A stretch of DNA of 64,000 bases from contig JAFEFQ010000239.1 in NCBI GenBank assembly GCA_018240505.1, positions 1 to 64,000 of the forward strand, given 5' to 3'. Every line of letters begins with the position of its first letter. Within the stretch, counting starts at the first letter, position 1. Under the pieces are notes generated by a model. That model worked only from the letters and a program-made list of their open reading frames with translations, searched no databases and was not told the DNA's origin. A program made the translations under genes and the position numbers. Positions 34,165-43,316 of this stretch are shown piece after piece. Origin of the DNA: Pseudomonadota bacterium (GTDB lineage Bacteria; Pseudomonadota; Gammaproteobacteria; Xanthomonadales; Rhodanobacteraceae).

Positions 34165-35442
34165 CTACGGACGCACCGGCGCCGCGCCGGGCGGAAGCAT
34201 CGCCGATGCCGGCTTTGCGCCCTTCGCCGCCGCGGATTTGCTCTCCAGCGGCTTGAGCAGTTCTTCCATGCCGCGATGGAAATTCGAGAACGCGTATTGT
34301 GGCAAGGTAAAGGTCCAGCCGCTCAGTTTGGCGTTCAGTTCTTCGACCGCCTTGTTCGCCGCCGCGAGCCGCTCGGCGCGGTCCTTCGCCGGATCGACCA
34401 GCGAGACAGGCTTCGCCACATCGGCCTCCGCCTTCGCGATCGCCGCCTCGTCGCCCTTGGCCTCCACGACCTTGAGCTTGGCCGCGGCGACGGCCGTCTC
34501 GTAGGCGGCCTTGTCCCTGGCCTGCGCGACGGCGATGTCGGTATCGAGTTGCGCCGCGTCGTTGGACACAGCGAATTGCGCGCGCGCCTTGCCGTCCGCT
34601 TCCCAGGCGCTCACGTCGACAACGCGGCCGTCGAAAGCGAGATAGTGCGCCTTGAAGAACTTCGCAGGTGCGGGCGCGTCCCCGACCGCGGCGACGTCGT
34701 CGGCGCGCAGGTTCGACAGACCGGAGCCCATGCCGTTGGCGGCGAAGTCGGAGACGGGCTCCCTGCCCTTCGGCAAGTCGGCGATCCTGAAGTTGGCGTC
34801 GCCCGCCTGTTCCTTGTAGACGCGCAGCGTCTTACCGTCGTTGCCGGTCAGCGTCACTTCCTTGATCCTGGCCGCATCGATGTCGATCACGTCCTTGCGG
34901 ATCCACGCAGCCGGATCTTTTTCCGCGAGCAGCGTGCCGCTCGCGAGCAGGCTCTGCGCCTCGCCCTCGCGGCGCACGAACGTACCGCCGCCGCCCTGGC
35001 CGTTGTACAGACCGACGATCAGCTTCGGCAGGTCCGGCACGCCGCCGAGCGCGACCAGAACGCTTTTCGCGGCCGGATCGATAGGGTCCTCGACGCCGAG
35101 TTCGGCGTAGCGCTTCGGGCTCGCCGTCTTCGTGTCGAGCACCTTGGCGTCGGCGAGCTTGTACAGGTACTCGCGCAACTTGGCCACGTCGGCCGGATAG
35201 CCGGAACGCTCCACGACCTGCCAGCCCTCGCCGCTGCGCTTCAGCGTGACCAGCGCCTTGCCACCCGCGCCGCCCAGCGCGAATGCATCGACCTTGTTGA
35301 GTTCGTCGCGCAGGCCCGGCAGCAGCGGCTTGTCCTTCGCCGACTCCTCGCTGACCGGCGCATTGGCCGAGTTGATCCAGATCGCCGCGGCCAGCGCGAC
35401 CGCGGCGGCGACGGCCAGTTTAGACAGTGTTTTCGCGTTCAT
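34165..35442 (-). CDS. DUF4340 protein of the Gld-type ABC operon
   Basis: A 425-residue protein anchored by one N-terminal helix (about 7-25) with a periplasmic beta-rich DUF4340 region. Repeating blocks include VTLKRSGEGWQVVERSGYPAD, SPKRYAELGVEDPIDPAAKSVLV, LYNGQGGGGTFVRREGEAQS and WIRKDVIDIDAARIKEVTLTG. Residues about 310-385 are Ala/Lys/Glu-rich and probably coiled coil. DUF4340 proteins occur next to GldG-like proteins and ABC exporters in many phyla and are thought to work with them. The gene follows the gldG-like gene by 11 bp. Confidence 0.85.
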   Translation of the reverse strand: MNAKTLSKLAVAAAVALAAAIWINSANAPVSEESAKDKPLLPGLRDELNKVDAFALGGAGGKALVTLKRSGEGWQVVERSGYPADVAKLREYLYKLADAKVLDTKTASPKRYAELGVEDPIDPAAKSVLVALGGVPDLPKLIVGLYNGQGGGGTFVRREGEAQSLLASGTLLAEKDPAAWIRKDVIDIDAARIKEVTLTGNDGKTLRVYKEQAGDANFRIADLPKGREPVSDFAANGMGSGLSNLRADDVAAVGDAPAPAKFFKAHYLAFDGRVVDVSAWEADGKARAQFAVSNDAAQLDTDIAVAQARDKAAYETAVAAAKLKVVEAKGDEAAIAKAEADVAKPVSLVDPAKDRAERLAAANKAVEELNAKLSGWTFTLPQYAFSNFHRGMEELLKPLESKSAAAKGAKPASAMLPPGAAPVRP

Positions 35443-35453
35443 CGATCGCTATC

Positions 35454-37325
35454 TCATGCGGTCTTGCGGCGCTGGCGCTTGAACAAGGCGAAACCGAGCG
35501 CAAACAGGGTGATCAGCAGCGGCATCAGGCCGATGTTGACGAGCTTCAGGCGCGTACCCAGCGCCTCGATGCGGTCGTCGAGGCTGCGCCGCACCGCGCG
35601 CAGCTCCTTGCGGATCGCGACCTTCTGGTCCTGGAACCTGGTCAACTCGGCCTTCTGCTCGGGCGAAAGGATCATTTCGTTCTCGCGGCTCTTGCCGCTC
35701 TGCAGCTCGGTGAGCTTGCGCTCGGTGTCGGACAGGCGCTGCTGCAGTTCGCGTTCCTTGCCGCGGAAACTTTCCTCGGCGGCGCGGCGCATGTTGTCGA
35801 CCGTGGTGAACGGCCGCTGCGAAGTCGCGCGGCCGCGGATCGAGATCAGGTCGGAGGAGCCGCCGAGATTGTCGACCGCGTTGACGATGAAGTCGCCGTT
35901 GTTGGCGAATGCGTTCATGACCTGCTGGCCGAAGAACGCCTGCACCTGCACCCACAACCGGTTGCTGAGGATGTCGGTGTCGGCGACGAGGATGATCTCT
36001 CCCGCGTCCTTCGCCTCGGCGAGATGGCCTTCCTCCTTGCGCTCGGGGAACGCCGTGACGAACTTGCCCTCGAGGCGCGCGGCGACGACGAGCGGCTGAC
36101 CGCCCGGCTTGTAGTCGACGAGCAACTGGCTTGGGTCGGGCAGGAACTTGACCCTGTCGGCCGACACGGTCGTCGCGTCGGCGCTGGTCTGGATCAGCGG
36201 CGTCAACTTGTTCTTCGAATCCACGGCCAACTGGAAATAGCCGGCCGTGGAGACGTTGATGCTCTGCAACTGCGCGGTGACGATGTCGGTCGGGTTGAGG
36301 TCGCGCTGGTTGAAGCCGAGGATCGCCGCATGGCGGATCGGCTGGCCCTGCGGCGAGGACACCTGCAACGCATGCTCGCGATCGAGCACGATCTTCGACG
36401 GCGAGTAGTCCACGCCCCAGGCCTTGAACAGCTTCGGCAGGTCAGAGGAACGATCGGCCATCATCGCCGCCTGCGGGTTGTTCGGGTCGGCGCCGGAATC
36501 GTCGCTCTCGGCAAGCGGATCGACGAAGACGAGCAGATGGCCGCCGCGCAGCACGAACTGGTCGATCGCGTACTGCGCGTCATCGGGCAGGTTCTTCGGC
36601 TGCACGACGACGAGCACGTTGATGTCCTTGTCGATGGCCTTGACCGACGCCGGGGTCAGCGTGCGCACCTCGAACATCTGCTCGAGCTGGGACTGGATCG
36701 CCCAGGGCTGGCGCATCTGCCGCGTCTGCGCGTCGAAGCCGGCCCCCATGGCCAGGCCCGAGATCAGGCCGACCGCGGGTTTCTTCGTCATCGACAGCTC
36801 GTGGACCATCTTGGCCACGTCGTACTCGAGGAAGGTTTCCTTGCGCGGATCGGCGATCGGCATCACCGACTTGCCGTTGGTCGAATTCGTGCCGACGATG
36901 CCGAGGAAGAGGTTGCCGCCGCCCTGTCCCCACGGCAGCGCCTGCAGGCCGAGCGTGGTCGCACGATCCTCGTCTTCGGAGAACGGCAGCGGGTCGATCG
37001 TCTGCACGCGCAGCTTGCCCCCGGCGCGTGCCGCCATCTCGGCGAGCAGTTCGCGCACGCGCGGCGCGTAGTTGCGCAGCGCGGCCGCGTCGGGATTCGC
37101 GCTATCCGCGGCGGCCTTGTCGGAGAAGTACAGGGTCAGATTGACCGGCTCCTCGATCGAGGAAAGGATGTTTTTGCTACCTTGCGACAAGGTATACAAA
37201 TGGTTCTGGGTCAGATCGAGGCGCGCGCCGCGGAACAGCGTGTTGCTGACCAGGATCATGGCGACGAACAGCACGGCCAGGACCGCCAGCGCGCCAAAGC
37301 TGAGGAGTTTCTTGTTCGATTTCAT
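35454..37325 (-). CDS. gldG: GldG-family ABC transporter auxiliary protein
   Basis: A 623-residue protein with N- and C-terminal membrane helices (about 9-28 and 595-617) and a large periplasmic region. Blocks match the GldG/ABC_transp_aux family: VNLTLYFSDKAAADSANPDAA, YAPRVRELLAEMAARAGGKL, KPAVGLISGLAMGAGFD, EQMFEVRTLTPASVKAIDKD and DQFVLRGGHLLVFVDPLAES. A long heptad-rich segment at about 510-590 (GKERELQQRLSDTERKLTEL) forms a coiled coil before the last helix. In Bacteroidetes GldG serves gliding; in proteobacteria the exported substrate is unknown. It lies 13 bp after the permease gene. Confidence 0.9.
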   Translation of the reverse strand: MKSNKKLLSFGALAVLAVLFVAMILVSNTLFRGARLDLTQNHLYTLSQGSKNILSSIEEPVNLTLYFSDKAAADSANPDAAALRNYAPRVRELLAEMAARAGGKLRVQTIDPLPFSEDEDRATTLGLQALPWGQGGGNLFLGIVGTNSTNGKSVMPIADPRKETFLEYDVAKMVHELSMTKKPAVGLISGLAMGAGFDAQTRQMRQPWAIQSQLEQMFEVRTLTPASVKAIDKDINVLVVVQPKNLPDDAQYAIDQFVLRGGHLLVFVDPLAESDDSGADPNNPQAAMMADRSSDLPKLFKAWGVDYSPSKIVLDREHALQVSSPQGQPIRHAAILGFNQRDLNPTDIVTAQLQSINVSTAGYFQLAVDSKNKLTPLIQTSADATTVSADRVKFLPDPSQLLVDYKPGGQPLVVAARLEGKFVTAFPERKEEGHLAEAKDAGEIILVADTDILSNRLWVQVQAFFGQQVMNAFANNGDFIVNAVDNLGGSSDLISIRGRATSQRPFTTVDNMRRAAEESFRGKERELQQRLSDTERKLTELQSGKSRENEMILSPEQKAELTRFQDQKVAIRKELRAVRRSLDDRIEALGTRLKLVNIGLMPLLITLFALGFALFKRQRRKTA

Positions 37326-37338
37326 CGTCGGCTCCGGC

Positions 37339-38073
37339 TCAGTCGGCTTTCTTCAGGTCGATCACGACCGCGCTCGCGTACAGCCAGAACGCGATCGTCA
37401 AACCGAAGTAGACGAGGTCGCGCAGGTCGATGACGCCTTTGGCGATCGCGGCGAAATGGCTGAGGAAGCTCAGCCCGGAAACCGCGTCGACCAGGCCCTG
37501 CGGCGCGATCACGCTGATCGCGTTGAGCACCAGCGGATAACCGGCGAGTAGAAACAGGAAACAGACGACCACGGTCAGGATGAAGGCCACGACCTGGTTG
37601 CGCGTGCACGCCGAGATGCACGAGCCGATCGCGAGGAACGCGCCGGCCATGAGGAAGCTTCCCAAATAACTCGCGAAGATCACGCCGTTGTCGGGCGAGC
37701 CAAGATAGTTGACCGTGATCCAGATCGGAAACGTCAGCGCGAGCGCGATGCCGATGAACGCCCACGCCGCGAGGAACTTGCCGACGACGGCCTGCCACAT
37801 GGTGATCGGCAGGGTCAGCAGCAGCTCGATCGTGCCGCTCTTGCGTTCCTCCGACCACAGGCGCATCGAAACGGCGGGGACCAGGAACAGATACAGCCAC
37901 GGGTGGAAGGTGAAGAACGGCAACAAGTCCGCCTGGTTGGTCTGATAGAAATTGCCGATGTAGAACGTGAACGCGCCGGCGAGCAGGAGGAAGATCACGA
38001 TGAACACGTAGGCCACGGGCGTGGCGAAATAGCTGGCGAGCTCGCGCTTGAACACGGTGAGGATATTGCTCAT
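37339..38073 (-). CDS. ABC-2 permease, GldF-like
   Basis: A 244-residue ABC-2 type permease with six predicted helices. The N-terminal cytoplasmic segment MSNILTVFKRELASYFATPV leads into helix one, and the conserved WSEERKSGTIELLLTLPIT loop lies near 72-90. LGSFLMAGAFLAIGSCISACT near 142-162 and the final LVYFGLTIAFWLYASAVVI complete the bundle. The ATG overlaps the ATPase stop (ATGA), so the two subunits are translationally coupled. Together with the ATPase and GldG/DUF4340 proteins it forms a Gld-like exporter of unknown substrate. Confidence 0.92.
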   Translation of the reverse strand: MSNILTVFKRELASYFATPVAYVFIVIFLLLAGAFTFYIGNFYQTNQADLLPFFTFHPWLYLFLVPAVSMRLWSEERKSGTIELLLTLPITMWQAVVGKFLAAWAFIGIALALTFPIWITVNYLGSPDNGVIFASYLGSFLMAGAFLAIGSCISACTRNQVVAFILTVVVCFLFLLAGYPLVLNAISVIAPQGLVDAVSGLSFLSHFAAIAKGVIDLRDLVYFGLTIAFWLYASAVVIDLKKAD

Positions 38074-39023
38074 GCGCGTGCCTCCTCGGCCAGATCCTCG
38101 CCAAGGTCGCCGTGCGTGATCGTGCGGAACACCTCGTCCATGCGTCCGGATTCGAGCTGCAGTTCGCTGACCGCAATGCCCTGCGCCTGCAACAGCTCGC
38201 TGATCGGGGCGAAGATCTGCCGGCCCGGCTTCGGGATCGCGGTCAGGCGCCGCGTGATCGTGTCGTATTCGACCGCGGCGACGTCGGCCACGCGCGCGAG
38301 CACGTCCTTCGCGCCGGCGAGATTCGTCGTGGTCAGCGACACGGCCTGGTGATAGCGCGAACGCGCCTCGAGTTCGGCCGGTGTCGCATCGGCGAGGATT
38401 TTGCCGCGCGCGATGATCACGGCGCGTGTGCACACGGCCTGCACTTCCTCGAGGATGTGGGTGGAGACGACGATGGTCTTGTCCTTGGCCATCGCGTTGA
38501 TGAGATTTCGCACCTCGAACTTCTGGTTCGGATCGAGGCCGTCGGTCGGTTCGTCGAGGATCAGGACGGCCGGATCGTGGACGATCGCCTGGGCCAGGCC
38601 GACGCGGCGCTTGAAACCCTTCGACAAGGTCTCGATCGACTGCTCGAGCACGTTGTGCAGGTGCAGGCGTTCGATCACCTCCTCGACGCGTTGCGCGCGC
38701 CGCGCGCCGCGAATTCCGCGCGCTTCGGCGATGAAATTCAGGAACGCGCGGGTCGTCATCTCGCCGTAGCTCGGCGCGCCTTCGGGCAGGTAGCCGGTCA
38801 CGCGCTTGGCCGCGAGCGCATCGTCGACGACGTCGTGGCCGCAGACGCTGGCGCTGCCGGAACTGGGGCCGAGGAAGCCCGCGATCATCTTCATCGTCGT
38901 GGACTTGCCGGCGCCGTTGGGACCGAGGAAGCCGAGCACCTGACCGGGCTCGACCTTGAAAGTGATGGCGTCGACGGCGGTGAACTCGCCGTAGCGCTTG
39001 CTCAGTTGCCGGGTTTCGATCAT
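38070..39023 (-). CDS. ABC transporter ATPase, GldA-like
   Basis: A 317-residue ATPase: Walker A GPNGAGKST near 34-42, Q-loop GYLPEGAPSYGEMT near 83-96, signature LSKGFKRRVGLAQA near 136-149, Walker B VLILDEPTDGLDP near 155-167 and switch His in VSTHILEE. The C-terminal 100 residues carry the extra ABC-2/GldA domain (ATPAELEARSRYHQAVSLTT to GRMDEVFRTIT). ATG at 39023 was chosen because MIETRQLSKRYG is the usual family start; the frame extends upstream without support. It is first in the operon running down to DUF4340/DUF423. Confidence 0.94.
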   Translation of the reverse strand: MIETRQLSKRYGEFTAVDAITFKVEPGQVLGFLGPNGAGKSTTMKMIAGFLGPSSGSASVCGHDVVDDALAAKRVTGYLPEGAPSYGEMTTRAFLNFIAEARGIRGARRAQRVEEVIERLHLHNVLEQSIETLSKGFKRRVGLAQAIVHDPAVLILDEPTDGLDPNQKFEVRNLINAMAKDKTIVVSTHILEEVQAVCTRAVIIARGKILADATPAELEARSRYHQAVSLTTTNLAGAKDVLARVADVAAVEYDTITRRLTAIPKPGRQIFAPISELLQAQGIAVSELQLESGRMDEVFRTITHGDLGEDLAEEARA

Positions 39024-39202
39024 GCGCGAAATTCCGAAGTGATGGTCGAATTCTTCCCTTGGGAAACGACGGCCGGTCTGCACGCGGCCGCGACAGAAAT
39101 ACCGCAGCGGCGTGAAAAAGTTCCGCGCGTTTTTTCCCTGCCACGGAAACGAAACAGCGCGGACAGAGGTTCGCCCTGCCCGCGCCGCGTTGTCCGCCGT
39201 GC

Positions 39203-40264
39203 TTACTGCTGGATCGTGACCGGCAGCGAAACCGTGAACGACTGGTTGTCTTCGGCCGCGTTGGCGTCGGTCGTGGTCAGTTCGTCGTAGAAGCGTCCCG
39301 GGCCGGTGCCGCTGTCGTCGAACGCGTAACCGTGGGTCAGCGCGTAGGCCTTGAGCAGCAGGCGGGTCAAAGGCAGTTGTGCAGGCGAGCCGGTGAACGA
39401 GGCCGTCAGCACCTTGCCCGCATACGTCGTGCCGACCTTGACCGGATCGGCCGGAGTGACGTCGTCGGTCTTCTCGACCGGCACGGCGATGTCGAACTCG
39501 TAGTTCTCGTCACCCCAGTTCGAGGTGACCGTGATGCGCGGGCCGGTCTGCGTGAGCTTGCTCTTCTTGATGTCGGCGTTGATCGCGGTGAGCGCCTTGT
39601 CGGTCGCGTCGGCGACTTCGTCGAGCGAGCGCTTGGCCTGGGTCGACACGTACAGGATCGGGCGCGCAGCCACGTCCTTGAGCTCGAACGCCGTGTCCTT
39701 GTAGTCGACGTTCGGGACGGTGGCGAGGAATTTCTCGAGATCATCCAGATGCAGCTGGACCAGCGTCGACGGCTCGCCGCCGACGTACAGGCCGGTATAG
39801 CGCGCGAGCAGATCCCAGCCGTACTCGACGTCATAGCCGAGCGTGATCTTGACCGTCTTGCCGTTCTCGGCCGGATCGAGGTCCCAGGTGAGGGTCTTGC
39901 CCTCGCCCTTCCAGTTGTTTTCCACGGCCCAGCGCACCTGCTTGTCCTGCACCGGGTCGGGAATGATCGTGAAGCCGCCGTTGCCGAGCTTGGCATCGGC
40001 CGAGCCGGTCCAGTTGAGCTTTGCGCCCGAGCCGCTCTCCGGCCCCTGGAAGTCGAAGCGCACCTTCGGGTCGAAAGCGCGCAGCGGCGCCGGCCAGGAC
40101 GGATAGGTGCGGTAGCCGTTCAACACGTCGTAGATCTGACGCACCGGTGCGGAGTACACCTTCTGCTTGTCGATATGCCGATGGTTCGGCAGCGCGATCG
40201 CGAAGACCACCGCGAGGACAGCGACGATGATGAGGGCAACGAAAATCTCAAGCAGGCGAATCAT
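39203..40264 (-). CDS. SRPBCC (polyketide cyclase-like) protein with GyrI-like tail
   Basis: A 353-residue protein with one N-terminal membrane helix (about 8-27), an SRPBCC ligand-binding domain at about 35-180 (YSAPVRQIYDVLNGYRTYPSW, AENNWKGEGKTLTWDLDPAE, YDVEYGWDLLARYTGLY) and a C-terminal portion (about 240-353) resembling GyrI/AraC effector-binding folds. YDVEYGWDLLARYTGLYV is a hallmark of the family often annotated as a polyketide cyclase. Ligand and process unknown. It sits between the ABC operon and a two-component system on the same strand, with gaps of 179 and 284 bp, and is probably transcribed alone. Confidence 0.8.
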   Translation of the reverse strand: MIRLLEIFVALIIVAVLAVVFAIALPNHRHIDKQKVYSAPVRQIYDVLNGYRTYPSWPAPLRAFDPKVRFDFQGPESGSGAKLNWTGSADAKLGNGGFTIIPDPVQDKQVRWAVENNWKGEGKTLTWDLDPAENGKTVKITLGYDVEYGWDLLARYTGLYVGGEPSTLVQLHLDDLEKFLATVPNVDYKDTAFELKDVAARPILYVSTQAKRSLDEVADATDKALTAINADIKKSKLTQTGPRITVTSNWGDENYEFDIAVPVEKTDDVTPADPVKVGTTYAGKVLTASFTGSPAQLPLTRLLLKAYALTHGYAFDDSGTGPGRFYDELTTTDANAAEDNQSFTVSLPVTIQQ

Positions 40265-40548
40265 CCTATCTCTCTCCAGAATTGGAACCGGCAAGCCGCG
40301 TCACATCCCCGGCACGGCCGCACGACAAACACCCGGATACACAGTTCTCGAGATCAGGAGTCCCCAACCGCCTGCGTCCAGCCCGGGCACCGTCCGAATG
40401 TTACTTGCAAATTCCGGCAATGGCTATGGCGACTGCAACATTGTGGGCGGAACCGGGCTCCCGGCCTCGATCGGCCGTGGCCGCGCCGCTAAAAAGGGGG
40501 CGAGTCGGAACGGGATCGGGCCGGGCGCATCGCCCTGAAAGCAGGTTC

Positions 40549-41217
40549 CTACACGATGCCGATTTCGAAGGCTTTCAGCACCGCGCGCGTGCGATCGCGC
40601 ACGCCGAGCTTGGACAGGATGTTGGAAACGTGGTTCTTCACCGTACCCTCGGCCACCGTCAACGAATTGGCGATTTCCTTGTTGCTGTAGCCGCCGGCCA
40701 TGAGGCGCAGGATCTCGGTCTCGCGGTCGGTCAGCGGATCGGGGCGCTCGAGGCTGACGAAATCGTTCTGCATGCGCTCCAGGCCCGAGAGCAGGCGCTG
40801 GGTGACGACAGGGGCGACCAGCGAGCCGCCGCCGGCCACGGTCTTCACCGCGTCGACGAGTTGTTCGAGCGAAACGTCCTTGAGCAGGTAGCCGCGCGCG
40901 CCGGCCTTCAAACCGGCGAGCACGAGCTGGTCGTCGTCGAACGTGGTCAGGATGATCGTCGGCGGCAGTTCGTTTTTCGCCGCGAGCGCGTTGAGCACGT
41001 CGAGCCCGGACATGCCGGGCATGCGCATGTCGAGCAGGACCACGTCGGGCCTGGCCTGCGGTATCGTCGCGACGGCCTGGTTGCCGTCGCCGGCTTCGGC
41101 GATCACCGCGATGTCGTCGGACAATTCGAGCAGCGAGCGGATGCCCTGGCGCACCAGGGTCTGGTCGTCGACCAGGCATACGCCGATCTTGTCCGGCATC
41201 GGTTTCGTCGTCGTCAT
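40549..41217 (-). CDS. NarL/LuxR-type response regulator
   Basis: A 222-residue regulator. The receiver domain (about 10-125) has the phospho-acceptor Asp63 in VVLLDMRMPGMSG, an acidic pair in CLVDDQTL and a Lys in GYLLKDV. The LuxR-type helix-turn-helix is at about 158-215 (LTDRETEILRLMAGGYSNKE, VAEGTVKNHVSNILSKLGV). Its ATG overlaps the upstream kinase stop by 4 nt, so kinase and regulator are coupled. Targets are unknown; the nearest plausible one is the SRPBCC gene 284 bp downstream. Confidence 0.93.
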   Translation of the reverse strand: MTTTKPMPDKIGVCLVDDQTLVRQGIRSLLELSDDIAVIAEAGDGNQAVATIPQARPDVVLLDMRMPGMSGLDVLNALAAKNELPPTIILTTFDDDQLVLAGLKAGARGYLLKDVSLEQLVDAVKTVAGGGSLVAPVVTQRLLSGLERMQNDFVSLERPDPLTDRETEILRLMAGGYSNKEIANSLTVAEGTVKNHVSNILSKLGVRDRTRAVLKAFEIGIV

Positions 41218-42374
41218 CGTGCGGCCTCCAGCGGCAGCCAGGCATCCAGGGCGAAGCCGCGATCGAGATGGGTATCGATATTCAGGCGTCCGCCGACCTG
41301 GGCGAGACGTTCGCGCATACCGGTCAGGCCGTTGCCCTGCTTGAATCCGGCGGCGCCGCGGCCGTCGTCGCGCGCGTGGATCGCCAGTTCGTTGCTCTCG
41401 GTGCGCTCGCAGCGCAGCCACAGATTGGCTGCGCCCGCATGCTTGACCGTATTCGTGATGATCTCCTGCGCGCAACGCAACAGCACCTGTGCGCGCAGCG
41501 GGTCGTCGACCGCGAAACGCGGCGGCAGGTCGAGGTGGATGTTCAGCCCGGGCACGCCGTCGACCAGCGTCTTCAGCGCGGCCGAGAGGTCGATCGTATC
41601 GCCCTCGCGCAACTGGCTGACGACTTCGCGCACGTCCGAGAGCAGCAGCTTCGCCACCGTCTGCGCCTGGCGCACGTGCTCCTGCGCGGTGCCGTGGACG
41701 AGGTGGCTGGCGACTTCGAGGTTGAGGCTCAGCGCGGTGAGGTGGTGGCCGACGAGATCGTGCAACTCGCGCGAGATGCGCATGCGCTCGCTCATGCGGC
41801 TCGACTCGGTCAGCAAGGTGCGCGTCGCGCGCAGCTCGGAGTTGAGGCGGCGTTGTTCCTCGCGCGAATCGACTTGCTGCTTGGCGACGAGCGAGGTGGC
41901 GTAGGTGAACGCGGAAAAGCCGACGTAGAGCGCGCACTGCAGGAACGCATCGACCCAGGTGAAGCCCGGCTCGCGCGCGAACACCGGGAACAGCGAGAAG
42001 CACTGCAACAACACCCAGACGGCGCCGGGCCAGAACGGCAGCGTCCACGGCACGACGCCGGCGATGACGAGGAACAGGATCGCGGAAATGCCGCTGTGGC
42101 TGAACCAGCCGATCGCAAACGCGGCAAGGTTCATCCCGATCAGCAGCGGCACGCGTTCCAGATGGCGCTCGCGGCGACCGAGTCCGCGTGTGGCGAACCA
42201 GTACATCAAGCCGAACAGGACATACGCGGCGCACCAGCCCACGTGGTCGGGCGAGCCCGTCTCCACGCCCTCGGCGCGCCAGGAACTGCTCAGCAGCGGC
42301 AGGCCGGTGCAGAGGTAGGTGAACAGTCCCGCGTAGCGCAGCAGCAGGATGTGATTGAACAAGGGTACCTTCAC
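41214..42374 (-). CDS. Sensor histidine kinase of the NarX/DesK (HisKA_3) type
   Basis: A 386-residue membrane kinase. Residues about 10-165 contain five or six hydrophobic helices with no large periplasmic loop, as in DesK-like sensors of the membrane state. The dimerisation/phosphorylation block RISRELHDLVGHHLTAL carries His205. The HATPase region (about 285-380) has EIITNTVKHAGA, HARDDGRG and KQGNGLTGMRERL, the last being diagnostic of HisKA_3 kinases. Translation is coupled to the response regulator. The signal is unknown, and the membrane-embedded sensor suggests lipid or membrane stress. Confidence 0.92.
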   Translation of the reverse strand: MKVPLFNHILLLRYAGLFTYLCTGLPLLSSSWRAEGVETGSPDHVGWCAAYVLFGLMYWFATRGLGRRERHLERVPLLIGMNLAAFAIGWFSHSGISAILFLVIAGVVPWTLPFWPGAVWVLLQCFSLFPVFAREPGFTWVDAFLQCALYVGFSAFTYATSLVAKQQVDSREEQRRLNSELRATRTLLTESSRMSERMRISRELHDLVGHHLTALSLNLEVASHLVHGTAQEHVRQAQTVAKLLLSDVREVVSQLREGDTIDLSAALKTLVDGVPGLNIHLDLPPRFAVDDPLRAQVLLRCAQEIITNTVKHAGAANLWLRCERTESNELAIHARDDGRGAAGFKQGNGLTGMRERLAQVGGRLNIDTHLDRGFALDAWLPLEAAR

Positions 42375-42690
42375 TTCAGCGTCCTCGTCCCTCGCCCGCG
42401 CACGACAACGGCGACAGGTTGGTGCCGGGCGCAGCGGCGATGTTCGAAGGCATCCATGCCGCGCATCATAGAACGCCGCGCATCGCCCGCAACATGCAAC
42501 AAGTCATATCGGCGCAAAAGTGGCAACCACCGCGGCGGGAAATCCATCCCGCGGAGCCACGGGCCGCGGACCGTTAGTCCGGCTTAACGAAAAAGCCCGC
42601 GCCGCGTCATGGCCCAAGCCGGCGACGCATGCAATAATACGCGTCATAGAGCGCGCCTCGCCGCGCGCCTCGCCCACGGAGCACGTCCGC
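42375..42690. other. Divergent intergenic region (316 bp)
   Basis: Lies between the kinase gene and the divergent GNAT gene. It holds small GC-rich dyads (for example CGGAC/GTCCG around 42567-42581) and an AT-containing stretch AATAATACGCGTCATAGA near 42633-42650 that could hold the GNAT promoter. No open frame with a family match, RNA gene or long repeat was seen. Confidence 0.4.
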
Positions 42691-43290
42691 ATGAGCATCA
42701 CCATTCGCGACGTTCGCGAGCATGAGCTGGATTCGATCCTCGCGCTCAACAACGCCGCAGGTTCCACGATCCTGCCGCTGGATGCGACCAGCGTGCGCAA
42801 ATTCCACGATGAAGCCGCCTATTTCCGGGTCGCCGAAGCCGAAGACCATCTCGCGGGCTTCCTCATCGGCCTGCGCGAGAACGCCGACTACGCCAGCGAC
42901 AACTTCCTCTGGTTCCGCGAGCGCTATCCGCAGTTCCTCTACATCGACCGCATCGTCATTGCCCGCCCGTACCGCGGCCTCGGCCTCGGCCGCATCTTCT
43001 ACGCCGACGTGACCAGTTTCGCCGAGGTGCGCGTGCCGCTGCTCGCCTGCGAGGTGTTCCTCGAACCGCGCGACGACGTGGCCGTGCTGTTCCACGGCAC
43101 CTACGGCTTCCGCGAGGTCGGGCAACGCAACATGGCGAGCGTATCGCGGCACGTTTCGCTGCTGGCGAAGGAACTGTGCAGTTTCGAATTCGTGCGGCAG
43201 AAATATCTCGACGCCGACGGATTGCCGAACCAGGCCTGGCTCGCCGGGCGCACCCATGGCCTGCCCGCGCCGCAAGCGCGCATCGCCTGA
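42691..43290 (+). CDS. GNAT-family N-acetyltransferase
   Basis: A 199-residue acetyltransferase. The N-terminal strand MSITIRDVREHELDSILALN and the central IDRIVIARPYRGLGLGRIFY (residues about 89-108), carrying the acetyl-CoA pyrophosphate-binding RGLGLG loop, define the GNAT fold. LACEVFLEPRDDVAVLFHGTYGF follows as the typical N-x-x-x-x-x-x-Y-x-x-x-G-F region. The family includes predicted amino-group acetyltransferases of unknown substrate. It ends 26 bp before minC on the same strand, so it may be cotranscribed with the min operon. Confidence 0.88.
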   Translation: MSITIRDVREHELDSILALNNAAGSTILPLDATSVRKFHDEAAYFRVAEAEDHLAGFLIGLRENADYASDNFLWFRERYPQFLYIDRIVIARPYRGLGLGRIFYADVTSFAEVRVPLLACEVFLEPRDDVAVLFHGTYGFREVGQRNMASVSRHVSLLAKELCSFEFVRQKYLDADGLPNQAWLAGRTHGLPAPQARIA

Positions 43291-43316
43291 GTCTTCACGG
43301 AGCGAGTCCCCCTTCG

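Noticed and set aside
42567-42581. Short CGGAC/GTCCG dyad upstream of the GNAT gene
   Set aside because: A 5-bp stem is expected by chance at this GC content and no terminator U-run is present.
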